Positions 47,299 through 55,460 of a stretch of 64,000 bases of DNA are shown here, piece by piece. The DNA is from Duganella sp. BJB476 (lineage in GTDB: Bacteria; Pseudomonadota; Gammaproteobacteria; Burkholderiales; Burkholderiaceae_D). The position numbers and the translations under genes were made by a program. Location of the stretch: assembly GCF_003416895.1 (NCBI RefSeq), contig NZ_QVIO01000003.1, forward strand, positions 434,001 through 498,000, in the 5' to 3' direction. The notes beneath the pieces are model-generated. The model had not been told where the DNA came from, did no database searches, and worked only from the letters and a program-made list of their open reading frames with translations. Every line of letters begins with the position of its first letter. Position 1 is the stretch's first letter.

Positions 47299-48144
47299 CT
47301 AGTCGCCCAGCATGCGGGCGTTGCCGGAGACGCGGATCGAACTGCCGGCCTGCCTGGAAATCTCCACCCGCAGATGGCAGGGCGCGCCCATGTCCTCGCC
47401 CTGGATGATGTCGATGGCGCCGCCGTGCGGCCAGTCGAGGTCGCGCAGATAGCCGCCCAGCGCGGCCGCCGCGGCGCCGGTGGCCGGGTCCTCGTACACG
47501 CCGCCGGAGGCGAACGGATTGCGCGCGTGGAAGCGCTGCAGGGTTTCCGCGTGCACCAGCGAAATCGTCGCCAGGCCGTGCTGGCGCATCAGGCTGCGGC
47601 CGTCCGCCAGCTGGTAGCGCATCGCCCGTAGCTGTTCACGGCTGGCCAGCGCCAGCACCAGGTGGTTGGCGCCGCCGTTGGCGATGGCCGGCGGGATGCG
47701 GTCATCCAGGTCGGCAAGACTGTAGCCGAACAGCGCCAGCGCGGCCGTCACCAAAGCGGCCGGGGCCGGCGCGCTGGCGGTGGCCGGCGATTGCAGCGCG
47801 GCGCTGCCCTGCCCGTCCTTGCTCTGCGCTTCGACGGTCACGCGGGCGTGGTTGGTGGTCAGCGGGAAGATGCCGTCGCCGTTCTGCTGCGCCAGCACCG
47901 CGCCCAGCGCGATGGTGGCGTGGCCGCAGAATGGTATTTCGCCGTCCGGCGAGAAATAGCGCACCCGCCAGCCGTCGCCGGTGGGCGCGGCAAACACGGT
48001 TTCCGAGTAGCCCATCTCGGCGGCGATGCGCTGCATGGCCGACTCCTCCGGCAGCGCCGAACGGATCATGACGCCGGCCGGATTGCCGCCCAATTCGCCT
48101 GCGGTGAAGGCGGCGACTTTATGGATCTTGGTGATGGTCTGCAT
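47299..48144 (-). CDS. PhzF-family isomerase
   Basis: A 281-residue PhzF-fold protein (two diaminopimelate-epimerase-like halves). Motifs are AFTAGELGGNPAGVMIRSAL at the N terminus, MGYSETVFAAPTGDGWRVRY (catalytic Glu in SET), FSPDGEIPFCGHATIALGAV and the C-terminal GGVYEDPATGAAAAALGGYL. PhzF acts in phenazine synthesis, but most homologues, like this lone gene without other phz genes, have unknown substrates. It converges with paralogue B, whose stop is 7 bases away. Confidence 0.9.
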   Translation of the reverse strand: MQTITKIHKVAAFTAGELGGNPAGVMIRSALPEESAMQRIAAEMGYSETVFAAPTGDGWRVRYFSPDGEIPFCGHATIALGAVLAQQNGDGIFPLTTNHARVTVEAQSKDGQGSAALQSPATASAPAPAALVTAALALFGYSLADLDDRIPPAIANGGANHLVLALASREQLRAMRYQLADGRSLMRQHGLATISLVHAETLQRFHARNPFASGGVYEDPATGAAAAALGGYLRDLDWPHGGAIDIIQGEDMGAPCHLRVEISRQAGSSIRVSGNARMLGD

Positions 48145-48240
48145 AGATGGCTACTCCACGGGGTTGGATGGATACTTGATTGACAGCAATGGGAGATTTG
48201 GTCACTATCGCCGCTTCACCGACATTACAGCGACCTCGTC

Positions 48241-50367
48241 ATGACTATACCGCGACTTTCCATTTTTGCCATATTGATTTCGGCCGGCCTGGCTGGCTAC
48301 ACCGCCACACATGCAGCCCCGGCCGCCGACGCCGCCGCCGCCAAACACGCGATCACCCACGAAGACGTGTGGCTGATGAAGCGGATCGGCGCGCCGCTGC
48401 CCAGCCCGGACGGCAAGTGGGCCGTGTTCCCGGTCACCGATCCGGCCTACGACAGCAAGGAACAATGGTCGGACCTGTGGATCAAGTCGCTGACCGACGA
48501 TGCGCCGGCGCGCCGCCTGACCTTCAGCAAGGGTGGCGAGAGCGGCGCCGTCTGGTCGCCGGACGGCAAGCAGCTGGTGTTCGTGGCCAAGCGCGACGGC
48601 GACGACGCCGCCCAGCTGTACCGCCTCGACGTGGCGGCCGGCGGCGAGGCGCAGCGCCTGACCACGCTGACCTTGGGCGCGCGCCAGCCGAAGTACAGCC
48701 CGGACGGCAAGCAGCTGCTGTTCGTCAGCGATATCTACCCCGGCAACGCCAGCGAGGCCGACGTCAAGCAAAGCGCCAAGGAACGCAAGGACCGCAAGTA
48801 CACCGCGCGCGCCTACGAGACCTTCCCGCCGCGCTTCTTCGACAAATGGCTCGACGATAAGAAAGTGCGCCTGTTCGTGATGGACGCCGAAGTGGGCGCC
48901 AAGCCGCGCGACCTGCTGGCCGGCAGCAAGCTGGCGGCGCTGCCTGGCTTTGGCGGCGGCCAGGGCGACGAGGGCCAGTCGCTGGACGCGATCTGGTCGC
49001 AGGACGGCAAGGCGGTGGTGTTCTCGGCCTCGACCAACCGCGACGAAGCTGCGCGCGCTGCCGGCTACACGCAGATCTTCAGCGTGGCGGCGGCCGGCGG
49101 CGAACCGCAGCAGCTGACCCAGGACAAGCACAGCTACCATGGCCTGAAATTCAGCGCCGACGGCAAGACGCTGTTCACGCTGACCGAGGCCGAGGAAGAA
49201 GGCAAGGTCTACGACGTCAGCCGCCTGGCCAGCTTCGCCTGGCCGCTGAACAGCCCAACGCCGAAAGTATTGACGGCCACGCTGGACCGCTCGATCTCGC
49301 GCTTCGTGCTGCCGGCCGGCGGCAACCGCATCGTGTTCAGCTACGAGCACGCGGGCCTGGAGCAACTGCATTCGATCAACTACGCCGGCGGCGACCTGCG
49401 CGACGAGGCATCGCCGCCGACCGGCAGCATCGGTTCGCTGGCGGCCGGCGGCAAGGCCATGGTGGGCGTGTGGGAATCGTCCATCAACCCGCCCGAGGTG
49501 TACGCCTTCGGCAACGGCGCGCCCAAGCGCCTGACCTCGTTCAACACCGAGCGCGCGGCCGGCATCGACTGGCAGGCGCCCGAGCATTTCTGGTTCAAGG
49601 CCAGCGATGGCCGCATGATCCACAACATGATCGTCAAGCCGGCCAATTTCGATCCGGCTAAAAAATATCCGCTGTTCGCGGTGATCCACGGCGGCGCGGC
49701 CAATATGTGGCGCGACCAGTTCGTGATCCGCTGGAACTACCACCTGCTGGCGCAGCCGGGCTATGTGGTGCTGCTGACCGACTACAAGGGTTCGACCGGC
49801 TACGGCGAGGAATTCGCGCGCGCCATCCAGGGCGATCCGCTCAAGGGTCCGGGCGACGAGCTCAACGAAGCGGTCGACGAAGCGGTCAAGAAATACAACT
49901 ACGTCGACGGCAGCAAGCTGGCGGCGGGCGGCGCCAGCTACGGCGGCCATCTGGCCAACTGGCTGCAGGCGACCACCACGCGCTACAAGGCCTTCGTGTC
50001 GCACGCCGGCGAGATGGACCTGGTGATGCAGTGGGGCAGCAGCGACAGCATCCACGGCCGCGAAGTCAACAGCGGCGGCCCGGTGTGGGGCGACAAGGCG
50101 GTATGGCGCGAGCAGAGCCCGGTGATGCAGGCGGGGAATCACGACAAGGGCACGGGCTTCACCACGCCCATCCTGATTTCGGTGGGCGAGCTCGATTACC
50201 GGGTGCCGGCCAATAACGCGCTGATGAATTACGCGACCCAGCACCGCCTGAACGTGCCGGCCAAGCTGCTGGTGTTCCCGGACGAGAACCACTGGATCTT
50301 GAAGGGCGATAACAGCCGCTACTTCTACAGCGAAGTGCACGGCTGGCTGGCCAAGTACCTGAAGTAA
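48241..50367 (+). CDS. S9-family secreted peptidase (prolyl-oligopeptidase type)
   Basis: A 708-residue exported peptidase with a signal peptide (ILISAGLAGYTATHAA). The N-terminal seven-bladed beta-propeller is marked by repeated SPDGK units (LPSPDGKWAVFPV, VWSPDGKQLVFVA, KYSPDGKQLLFVS). The C-terminal alpha/beta hydrolase domain has the nucleophile near residue 565 (AAGGASYGGHLANWLQA), the acid near 650 (GELDYRVPANNA) and His near 682 (DENHWILKGDNSRY). It cleaves peptides at the N-terminal side of chains, acyl-aminoacyl- or dipeptidyl-peptidase-like. Convergent with the protease gene; a long terminator lies between. Confidence 0.93.
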   Translation: MTIPRLSIFAILISAGLAGYTATHAAPAADAAAAKHAITHEDVWLMKRIGAPLPSPDGKWAVFPVTDPAYDSKEQWSDLWIKSLTDDAPARRLTFSKGGESGAVWSPDGKQLVFVAKRDGDDAAQLYRLDVAAGGEAQRLTTLTLGARQPKYSPDGKQLLFVSDIYPGNASEADVKQSAKERKDRKYTARAYETFPPRFFDKWLDDKKVRLFVMDAEVGAKPRDLLAGSKLAALPGFGGGQGDEGQSLDAIWSQDGKAVVFSASTNRDEAARAAGYTQIFSVAAAGGEPQQLTQDKHSYHGLKFSADGKTLFTLTEAEEEGKVYDVSRLASFAWPLNSPTPKVLTATLDRSISRFVLPAGGNRIVFSYEHAGLEQLHSINYAGGDLRDEASPPTGSIGSLAAGGKAMVGVWESSINPPEVYAFGNGAPKRLTSFNTERAAGIDWQAPEHFWFKASDGRMIHNMIVKPANFDPAKKYPLFAVIHGGAANMWRDQFVIRWNYHLLAQPGYVVLLTDYKGSTGYGEEFARAIQGDPLKGPGDELNEAVDEAVKKYNYVDGSKLAAGGASYGGHLANWLQATTTRYKAFVSHAGEMDLVMQWGSSDSIHGREVNSGGPVWGDKAVWREQSPVMQAGNHDKGTGFTTPILISVGELDYRVPANNALMNYATQHRLNVPAKLLVFPDENHWILKGDNSRYFYSEVHGWLAKYLK

Positions 50368-50376
50368 AACCGAAGG

Positions 50377-50443
50377 ACGTAAAAAAGCCCGCCGGCCTGA
50401 ACGCGCTCAAGATCGCGTTCGGTGCCGGCGGGCTTTTTACGTC
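50377..50443. terminator. Long bidirectional terminator
   Basis: About 20 bp of outer stem (GACGTAAAAAGCCCGCCGGC-type left arm against GCCGGCGGGCTTTTTACGTC, with one bulged A) encloses an inner hairpin GAACGCG-CTCAAGAT-CGCGTTC. A T-run is available on each strand, so it can stop both convergent transcripts, the S9 peptidase and the PEP-CTERM protease. Confidence 0.9.
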
Positions 50444-50451
50444 GTACGGTG

Positions 50452-51570
50452 TTATGCCTGCTTGCGGCGGCGGGCCACGCCCACCAGCGCCAGGCCGGCG
50501 ATCATCATCGCGTAGGTTTCCGGTTCCGGCACGGCGGTCACCGAGCTGATCCAGGCGACGTGCGAGAAGGTCGCGGTGGAGCCGGACAGGTCGCCATAGC
50601 TGGAGGTGTTGTCGATGGCGTTGTCGCAGCCGGTCAGGCCGAAGGCCGGGCAGGCTTCGCTACCCTGCCAGCCCCACGAGTGCACGCCCGACAGCAGCCA
50701 TTCCGTGCCGTTCCAGACGAAGTCGCCTCCGCCCGAATCGCCGCCGGCGATCAGCGCTTCATTGGCGCCGTGGCCAAGGCTGCTGCTCCACTTGTTGCCG
50801 GTCACGCCGGCGATGCGAGCCAATGTGTTGTGCGCGGCGGTGCCGTCGTCGAAATCGCTCATGTAGGTGGTGCCCGGAGCGTAGAAGCTTTCGTCGTACA
50901 CACCAATGCCATTATCGCCCGCCACCTTGTTGAAGGTCTTGCTGTCGATGTCGAAGGTGTTGTAACCGAAGTGGCCATAGGCGCCGTCAACATTCCAGCT
51001 GGTCGGGCTGTTGACGTCGGCCTTCTGGGTGGTGCCGTAGCCGGCCATCAGGTAGTCCTTGCCGACATCGTTGGTCGTGCTCAGCTTGTAGCCTTTGATG
51101 CCGGTGACGGCGGTGTCCAGTTTCAGGATAGCCATGTCGGAGCCGGCATCGAGCGATTGTTTCTCTCCGTGCCAGGCCGGATTCACAAAGGCGTTACCGA
51201 CGGAAACGTTGCGGGTCACGGCGGCCTTGCCGCCCTGGTAGCCAAACTCCACGGTCATCTTGGTGAAGTCATCGGCGCAATGTGCGGCAGTCAGTACGTA
51301 TTGGCCGCCAGCCAGCAACGAGCCGGAGCAACCCCAGCCGCCTTCCGAATTGGTGAAGGTCAGACGGGCCACGCCGTCCAGCGCGCCGGCCACGCCGTTG
51401 AAGCTCTGGCCGGCGGTGAAACGCCAGTCGCTCAGCGACGAGGTATTGCCGGTCATCGGCACCAGCTTGGCCAGATCGGCGCTCAGGCCGGAGGAAGCCT
51501 GGGCTGCGCCGGCGGCCAACAAAGCTGCGGCCACGGCGGCCAGCTTGAATTGTTTGGTATTGAAAATCAT
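50452..51570 (-). CDS. Trypsin-like serine protease with PEP-CTERM tail
   Basis: A 372-residue exported S1-type protease. Signal peptide about residues 1-25. The triad is His97 (TAAHC), Asp145 (SDMAILKL) and Ser279 (GGDSGGG). It keeps two cysteine pairs (GWGCSGSL...TAAHC; EACPAFGLTGCDN). The C terminus VPEPETYAMMIAGLALVGVA then RRRK is a classical PEP-CTERM signal recognised by exosortase, so it is anchored and then released at the envelope surface. It may process matrix or envelope proteins. Its ATG is preceded by a 345-base gene-free stretch. Confidence 0.92.
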   Translation of the reverse strand: MIFNTKQFKLAAVAAALLAAGAAQASSGLSADLAKLVPMTGNTSSLSDWRFTAGQSFNGVAGALDGVARLTFTNSEGGWGCSGSLLAGGQYVLTAAHCADDFTKMTVEFGYQGGKAAVTRNVSVGNAFVNPAWHGEKQSLDAGSDMAILKLDTAVTGIKGYKLSTTNDVGKDYLMAGYGTTQKADVNSPTSWNVDGAYGHFGYNTFDIDSKTFNKVAGDNGIGVYDESFYAPGTTYMSDFDDGTAAHNTLARIAGVTGNKWSSSLGHGANEALIAGGDSGGGDFVWNGTEWLLSGVHSWGWQGSEACPAFGLTGCDNAIDNTSSYGDLSGSTATFSHVAWISSVTAVPEPETYAMMIAGLALVGVARRRKQA

Positions 51571-51915
51571 AAAAAAACTATCCTTACTTTTTTAGGTTTC
51601 TTGTAGAAAGTTATATCGCCCTGAATAACAACCGCCAGCCATCATCACCGAAGTGCATCCCAGATGACTGTGGTCGAAAAAGCAATATAACATTGTTCTT
51701 TTGTGCACGAATGTTATTGCTGGAATATTTATTTTTACACCACTTTCTTGATATTTATTATGTTTTGTGACAGCTATTGCAGAGCCTGTCTGGATCTAGT
51801 TAAAACTTATGCCACTGTTGTTGACGCGACTCAACGCTTTGACTTTCAGATCGATGGCGACGCAACGCCAAACCCGTGTAGCATGGCTTTCCATTAACAA
51901 ATCAAGGGGAGAGGG
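51571..51915. other. Gene-free AT-rich intergenic region
   Basis: Between the divergent PEP-CTERM protease and MAPEG starts, 345 bases hold no reading frame of note. The sequence is AT-rich, with many runs of A and T (TATTTATTTTTACACCAC and nearby), and must hold the promoters of both genes. AGGGGAGAGG directly before the MAPEG ATG is its ribosome-binding site. No clear repeat or operator was found. Confidence 0.7.
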
Positions 51916-52308
51916 ATGACGATAGCAAACTGGTGTGTTTTGGCGGCCTGCATGCTGCCGGCCGCGACGGTCGGGCTGGCGAAGCTCGCCTCGGCCAAGC
52001 TGCCGCCCGGCGGCGGTCGCTACGACAACAAGCAGCCGCGCGAGTGGGTGGCCGGGCTGAGCGGCTGGCAGGCGCGCGCCAATGCGGCGCAGATGAATGG
52101 CTTCGAAATCCTGCCGCTGTTTATCGCGGCGGTGGTGCTGGCGCAGCAGGCGCACGCCGACCAGGCGCGCATCGACCTGCTGGCGCTGGGTTTTATCGGC
52201 CTGCGGCTGGTCTACATCGGCCTGTACCTGGCCAATGTCGATACGCTGCGGACCCTGGTCTGGGGAGCGGGCGTGGGCGTCAGCGTCGCGCTGCTGGCGA
52301 TGGGCTGA
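51916..52308 (+). CDS. MAPEG-family membrane protein
   Basis: A 130-residue protein with three or four hydrophobic helices and the MAPEG pattern: KQPREWVAGLSGWQARANAA with Arg and Asn (family E.R....N), MNGFEILPLFIAAVVLAQQA, LGFIGLRLVYIGLYLANVDT (the conserved R..Y...Y). Eukaryotic MAPEG proteins handle glutathione and eicosanoids; bacterial ones are little studied. A strong ribosome-binding site, AGGGGAGAGG, precedes it. It converges with the MFS gene at its right, with 10 bases between. Confidence 0.9.
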   Translation: MTIANWCVLAACMLPAATVGLAKLASAKLPPGGGRYDNKQPREWVAGLSGWQARANAAQMNGFEILPLFIAAVVLAQQAHADQARIDLLALGFIGLRLVYIGLYLANVDTLRTLVWGAGVGVSVALLAMG

Positions 52309-52318
52309 CGCCCTCCCC

Positions 52319-53629
52319 TCAGGCGGCCTTGGCCGGCGCGGCGGCGCTGGTCGCTGCGGCCACGGCCGGCTTGCGGATCAGCAGGATGATACCGGCCGCC
52401 ACCAGGCAGGCGGCGCCGGCGGCAAACAGCGCCGGGTTGTAGGTCAGCATCAGGGTGCGCACGCGGCCGGCGCCATACGCGGCTACGGCGGCACCCAGCT
52501 GGTGGCCGGCAAACACCCAGCCGAACACCATGCCGGCCTTTTCCTTGCCGAAGGTGGCGCCGGCCAGCCGTACCGTCGGCGGCACGGTGGCGATCCAGTC
52601 CAGGCCGTAGAACATGGCGAACAGCGACAGGCCGTACAGCGTGAATTCCGAATACGGCAGCCAGAACAGCGACAGCCCGCGCAGTCCGTAGTACATGAAC
52701 AGCAGCTTGCGGTTGTCGTAGCGGTCCGACAGCCAGCCGGAGGCGATGGTGCCGACCAGGTCGAAGGCGCCCATCATCGCCAGCACCGAGGCGGCCGGCA
52801 CCGCCGACAGGCCGGCGTCGCCGCACAGCGAGATGAAGTGCGTCTGGATCAGGCCGTTGGTGCTGAGGCCGCAGATGAAGAAGGTGCCGAACAGGATCCA
52901 GAACACGCGCTGATTGGCGACCCCGGCCAGCACCTTGAACGGCGTGGCGAAGGTGATCCGCATCGGCGGCGCCAGCGGCGCGACCGGCGTGCCGGCAGGC
53001 GCGCCATACGGGGCCAGGCCCACTTCGTTGGGACGGTTGCGCATGAACAGCAACACCAGCACCGCCACCAGCGCGCAGGCCAGCAACACCGGGATCACCG
53101 CCGTGCGCCAGCCGTAGTGCTCGATCAGCCAGGCGCCGATCGGCAGGAACACCAGCTGGCCGGTGGCCGAGGCGGCCGTCAGCATGCCCACCACCAGGCC
53201 GCGGTGGGTGTCGAACCAGCGGGTCGACACCACGGCGCTGAGCACCAGCGCCGTCATGCCCGAACCGACGCCGAGCATGATGCCCCAGAACAGCACCAGC
53301 TGCCAAAACTGCGTCATCTGCGTGGCCAGCGCCAGGCCGCTGGCGACCAGGGTCAGCGCGGTGACGACGACATTGCGCAGGCCGAAGCGTTCCATCAGGA
53401 TGGCGGCGAACGGCCCCATCAGGCCGAACAGCACGAAGCGCACCGCCAGCGCCGACGAGATCTGCTCGACGTCCCAGCCGAATTCCTTCGACAGCGGTTG
53501 CAGCAGCGCGCCTGGCAGGCCCAGCGCGGCCGACGAGCTGAGCCCGGTGAGGAAGGTGATGGCGACGATCACCCAGGAAAAGTGCAGGCCGCGGCGTTGC
53601 AGCCAGCGGGAAAACGGTAGGGCGAACAT
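52319..53629 (-). CDS. MFS transporter (oxalate/formate-antiporter-like)
   Basis: A 436-residue major-facilitator protein with 12 hydrophobic helices. FSWVIVAITFLTGLSSSAAL and TRWFDTHRGLVVGMLTAASA are close to the OFA/monocarboxylate-type MFS branch, and DRYDNRKLLFMYYGLRGLSL is the loop between the halves. The start at 53629 is chosen for a hydrophobic N terminus; upstream in-frame codons look unlike a membrane protein. The substrate is unknown, probably an organic acid anion. Confidence 0.88.
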   Translation of the reverse strand: MFALPFSRWLQRRGLHFSWVIVAITFLTGLSSSAALGLPGALLQPLSKEFGWDVEQISSALAVRFVLFGLMGPFAAILMERFGLRNVVVTALTLVASGLALATQMTQFWQLVLFWGIMLGVGSGMTALVLSAVVSTRWFDTHRGLVVGMLTAASATGQLVFLPIGAWLIEHYGWRTAVIPVLLACALVAVLVLLFMRNRPNEVGLAPYGAPAGTPVAPLAPPMRITFATPFKVLAGVANQRVFWILFGTFFICGLSTNGLIQTHFISLCGDAGLSAVPAASVLAMMGAFDLVGTIASGWLSDRYDNRKLLFMYYGLRGLSLFWLPYSEFTLYGLSLFAMFYGLDWIATVPPTVRLAGATFGKEKAGMVFGWVFAGHQLGAAVAAYGAGRVRTLMLTYNPALFAAGAACLVAAGIILLIRKPAVAAATSAAAPAKAA

Positions 53630-53706
53630 GACGATCCTCGCGTAGTCGGTGCGCGCGGAAGGCACGCTTGCAAGCACTTTACATTATGATCGTAATTAAT
53701 ACAAGC

Positions 53707-53735
53707 AAAAAAAGGGACCGCGGGCCGGCGGTCCC
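53707..53735 (-). terminator. Terminator after the BON protein
   Basis: On the minus strand GGGACCGC pairs with GCGGTCCC and is followed by seven Ts. It ends the BON-protein transcript before the MFS gene. Confidence 0.92.
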
Positions 53736-53764
53736 TGGCGGCCCGGAGGCCGGCGGGGGACAAC

Positions 53765-54478
53765 TTACTTGATGCGCAGCGAGCTCTGCACTTTGTTCAC
53801 GCCCTTGACGTTGCGGGCCACGTCGACAGCCTTGTCCACTTCCGCCTGCGAGGGCACGAAGCCGCTCAGCATGACGGTGCCGTTGGTGGTTTCCACATGC
53901 ACGTCCAGCGATTTCAGTGCGGGCTCGGCCAGCAGTTCGGTCTTGACCTTGGTGGTGATCATGGAATCGGCCACGGTGTCCTTGGCCATCGAGCTCTTCT
54001 GCTTGGTTTCGCAGGAGGCCTTGTCGGCGCCGCTCATGGTGCTGCAATCGATGCCGGTCTGGGCGACGTCGGCCATTTTCTTGCCGGCCTTGGCGTCATT
54101 GATGGCGGCCACGTGGGTCGACTTGGCGGTGTCCAGGCAGCTGTCCTTGTCGGCGCCGGCCATCGGCGCGCATTTGGCCTTGGCCAGGTTGTAATCAGCG
54201 TCAGCCACTTCGGTCTGGGCTTTCTGCACCGACCGCTTGTCGTTCTTGTACTGCATCGTGGCGTTGGCCTCGCTGTTGGCGCGAGCCACCTTGGCCTGCT
54301 CGATGCAGATATCCTTGGCGGTGCCCGATTGTCCACCGCAAGCGGCCTTGGCGCTCTTGTAGTCGATTTCGGCCTGCTTGACCGTGGCCTTGTATGCCAC
54401 CGTATCGTTGTTGGGGGTGGTGGCGGCGAAGCTGGCGCTGGCTGCCGTGGCCATGACGAAGAGGAGTATTTTGTTCAT
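53765..54478 (-). CDS. BON-domain protein with three paired-cysteine repeats
   Basis: A 237-residue exported protein. Signal peptide about residues 1-19 (LLFVMATAASASFAA). A helical, Lys/Ala-rich region 25-165 contains three units of the form C-x10-C with a G[TA][AD]K core: Cys47-Cys58, Cys103-Cys114, Cys145-Cys156. The C-terminal BON domain (about 170-237) reads ITTKVKTELLAEPALKSLDV, TNGTVMLSGFVPSQAEVDKA and GVNKVQSSLRIK. BON domains bind membranes or polymers. The start is the ATG at 54478. The repeat region is not seen in typical BON proteins. Confidence 0.85.
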   Translation of the reverse strand: MNKILLFVMATAASASFAATTPNNDTVAYKATVKQAEIDYKSAKAACGGQSGTAKDICIEQAKVARANSEANATMQYKNDKRSVQKAQTEVADADYNLAKAKCAPMAGADKDSCLDTAKSTHVAAINDAKAGKKMADVAQTGIDCSTMSGADKASCETKQKSSMAKDTVADSMITTKVKTELLAEPALKSLDVHVETTNGTVMLSGFVPSQAEVDKAVDVARNVKGVNKVQSSLRIK

Positions 54479-54578
54479 GATGTGTCCCTTTGTGGTGGTT
54501 GATGGACACATTAAACGCCCGCCGGCGGTCTTGCTCTGTGCGGGAACGTACCAAGTTGCGGAATTGGCCTGCAGGGGT

Positions 54579-55259
54579 TTATTCGTCGTGCAACAGGCCC
54601 TGGCGCCACAGTCCGGCGGCTTGCTCGAACAGCGGCTGGTCGGGATTGAAGGCGGCGCCGGTGGGCGCCAGTTGCAACCAGGCCAGCGTGCCGTGTGTAC
54701 CGGTGACGGACGTGGCGGACGCCGGTTGACGCACCTGCCGCATCCAGGCGGCGACGGCGGCGTATTGCTGCGGATGGCGATGCTGGGTCCAGGCCAGCGC
54801 GACCAGGTCGGCAAAGCCCTCCTCGCGCCGGGTCAGGCGCAGCGCCTGGGCTTGCTCCAGCGCCGGCTGGGCGGATTCTTCAAAGCCGGCCGGCAACACA
54901 TGCCACACGCCTTGCGCGTAACGCCAGCAATGGCCGATCTCGTGCGCCACCATGGCTTCGATCATCAGCGCCTGCTGTCCGGCAGACACGCCGGCGAGGA
55001 TATCTTCAGCGTTGGGATTGCCGCGCATCGACAGCACCAGCTTGCAACGGCCGTCCTGGAAGCCCAGCGCCAGCGGCACGTCGGTGGGGCGGGCTTGGGG
55101 TTGCACGGTGATATCGATCGGCAGCTTGAGTTCCTGCTTGGCGTAGCCCAGCACGGCGGAACCGGCGGTGAGCCAGCGGGTTTCCATATCGGTCAGCTGG
55201 GCGGCGGAAGCCAGGCCGGCGGACGACAGGAGCAGCAGGAATAAGGTGCGCTTGATCAT
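54579..55259 (-). CDS. Secreted HEIGH-type metallopeptidase-like protein
   Basis: A 226-residue protein with a signal peptide (RTLFLLLLSSAGLASA). It contains an HExxH zinc motif, HEIGH at residues 106-110 (IEAMVAHEIGHCWRYAQ), and an EEGFADL pair (Glu146/147) that could supply the third zinc ligand, as in gluzincin-type peptidases. Cys72 and Cys111 may form a disulfide. No named family is recognised. It lies 100 bases upstream of the BON gene, on the same strand, and downstream of the palindromic repeat copy 2. Confidence 0.75.
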   Translation of the reverse strand: MIKRTLFLLLLSSAGLASAAQLTDMETRWLTAGSAVLGYAKQELKLPIDITVQPQARPTDVPLALGFQDGRCKLVLSMRGNPNAEDILAGVSAGQQALMIEAMVAHEIGHCWRYAQGVWHVLPAGFEESAQPALEQAQALRLTRREEGFADLVALAWTQHRHPQQYAAVAAWMRQVRQPASATSVTGTHGTLAWLQLAPTGAAFNPDQPLFEQAAGLWRQGLLHDE

Positions 55260-55369
55260 GGTGATCAAACTGTAGCATGCAGCGGGCAATATTTATTGCC
55301 ATCAGGCAGGTTCTACAACAGATTATTTCTACGTAGAAAAAGATGAATCATTGAGGTTTTGAAACGGCT

Positions 55370-55455
55370 GGGGGTCAAGTCTGACATTCGGACACGGCCT
55401 CTGCCGTAGCAGCCGCTACGGCAGAGGCCGTGTCCGAATGTCAGACTTGACCCCC
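55370..55455. repeat. Long palindromic repeat, copy 2
   Basis: An 86-base perfect palindrome: 41-base arms around AGCC. The outer 27 bases match copy 1 (1201-1287) exactly; the inner 14 bases differ at five positions, each compensated in the opposite arm. It lies 5 bases after the stop of the M49-like gene and could act as its terminator. Confidence 0.9.
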
Positions 55456-55460
55456 GTGGT

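Noticed and set aside
41438..51570. A local exosortase system
   Set aside because: Two PEP-CTERM-type proteins are present, but no exosortase or EpsH-like gene is visible in the window, so the sorting enzyme must lie elsewhere.
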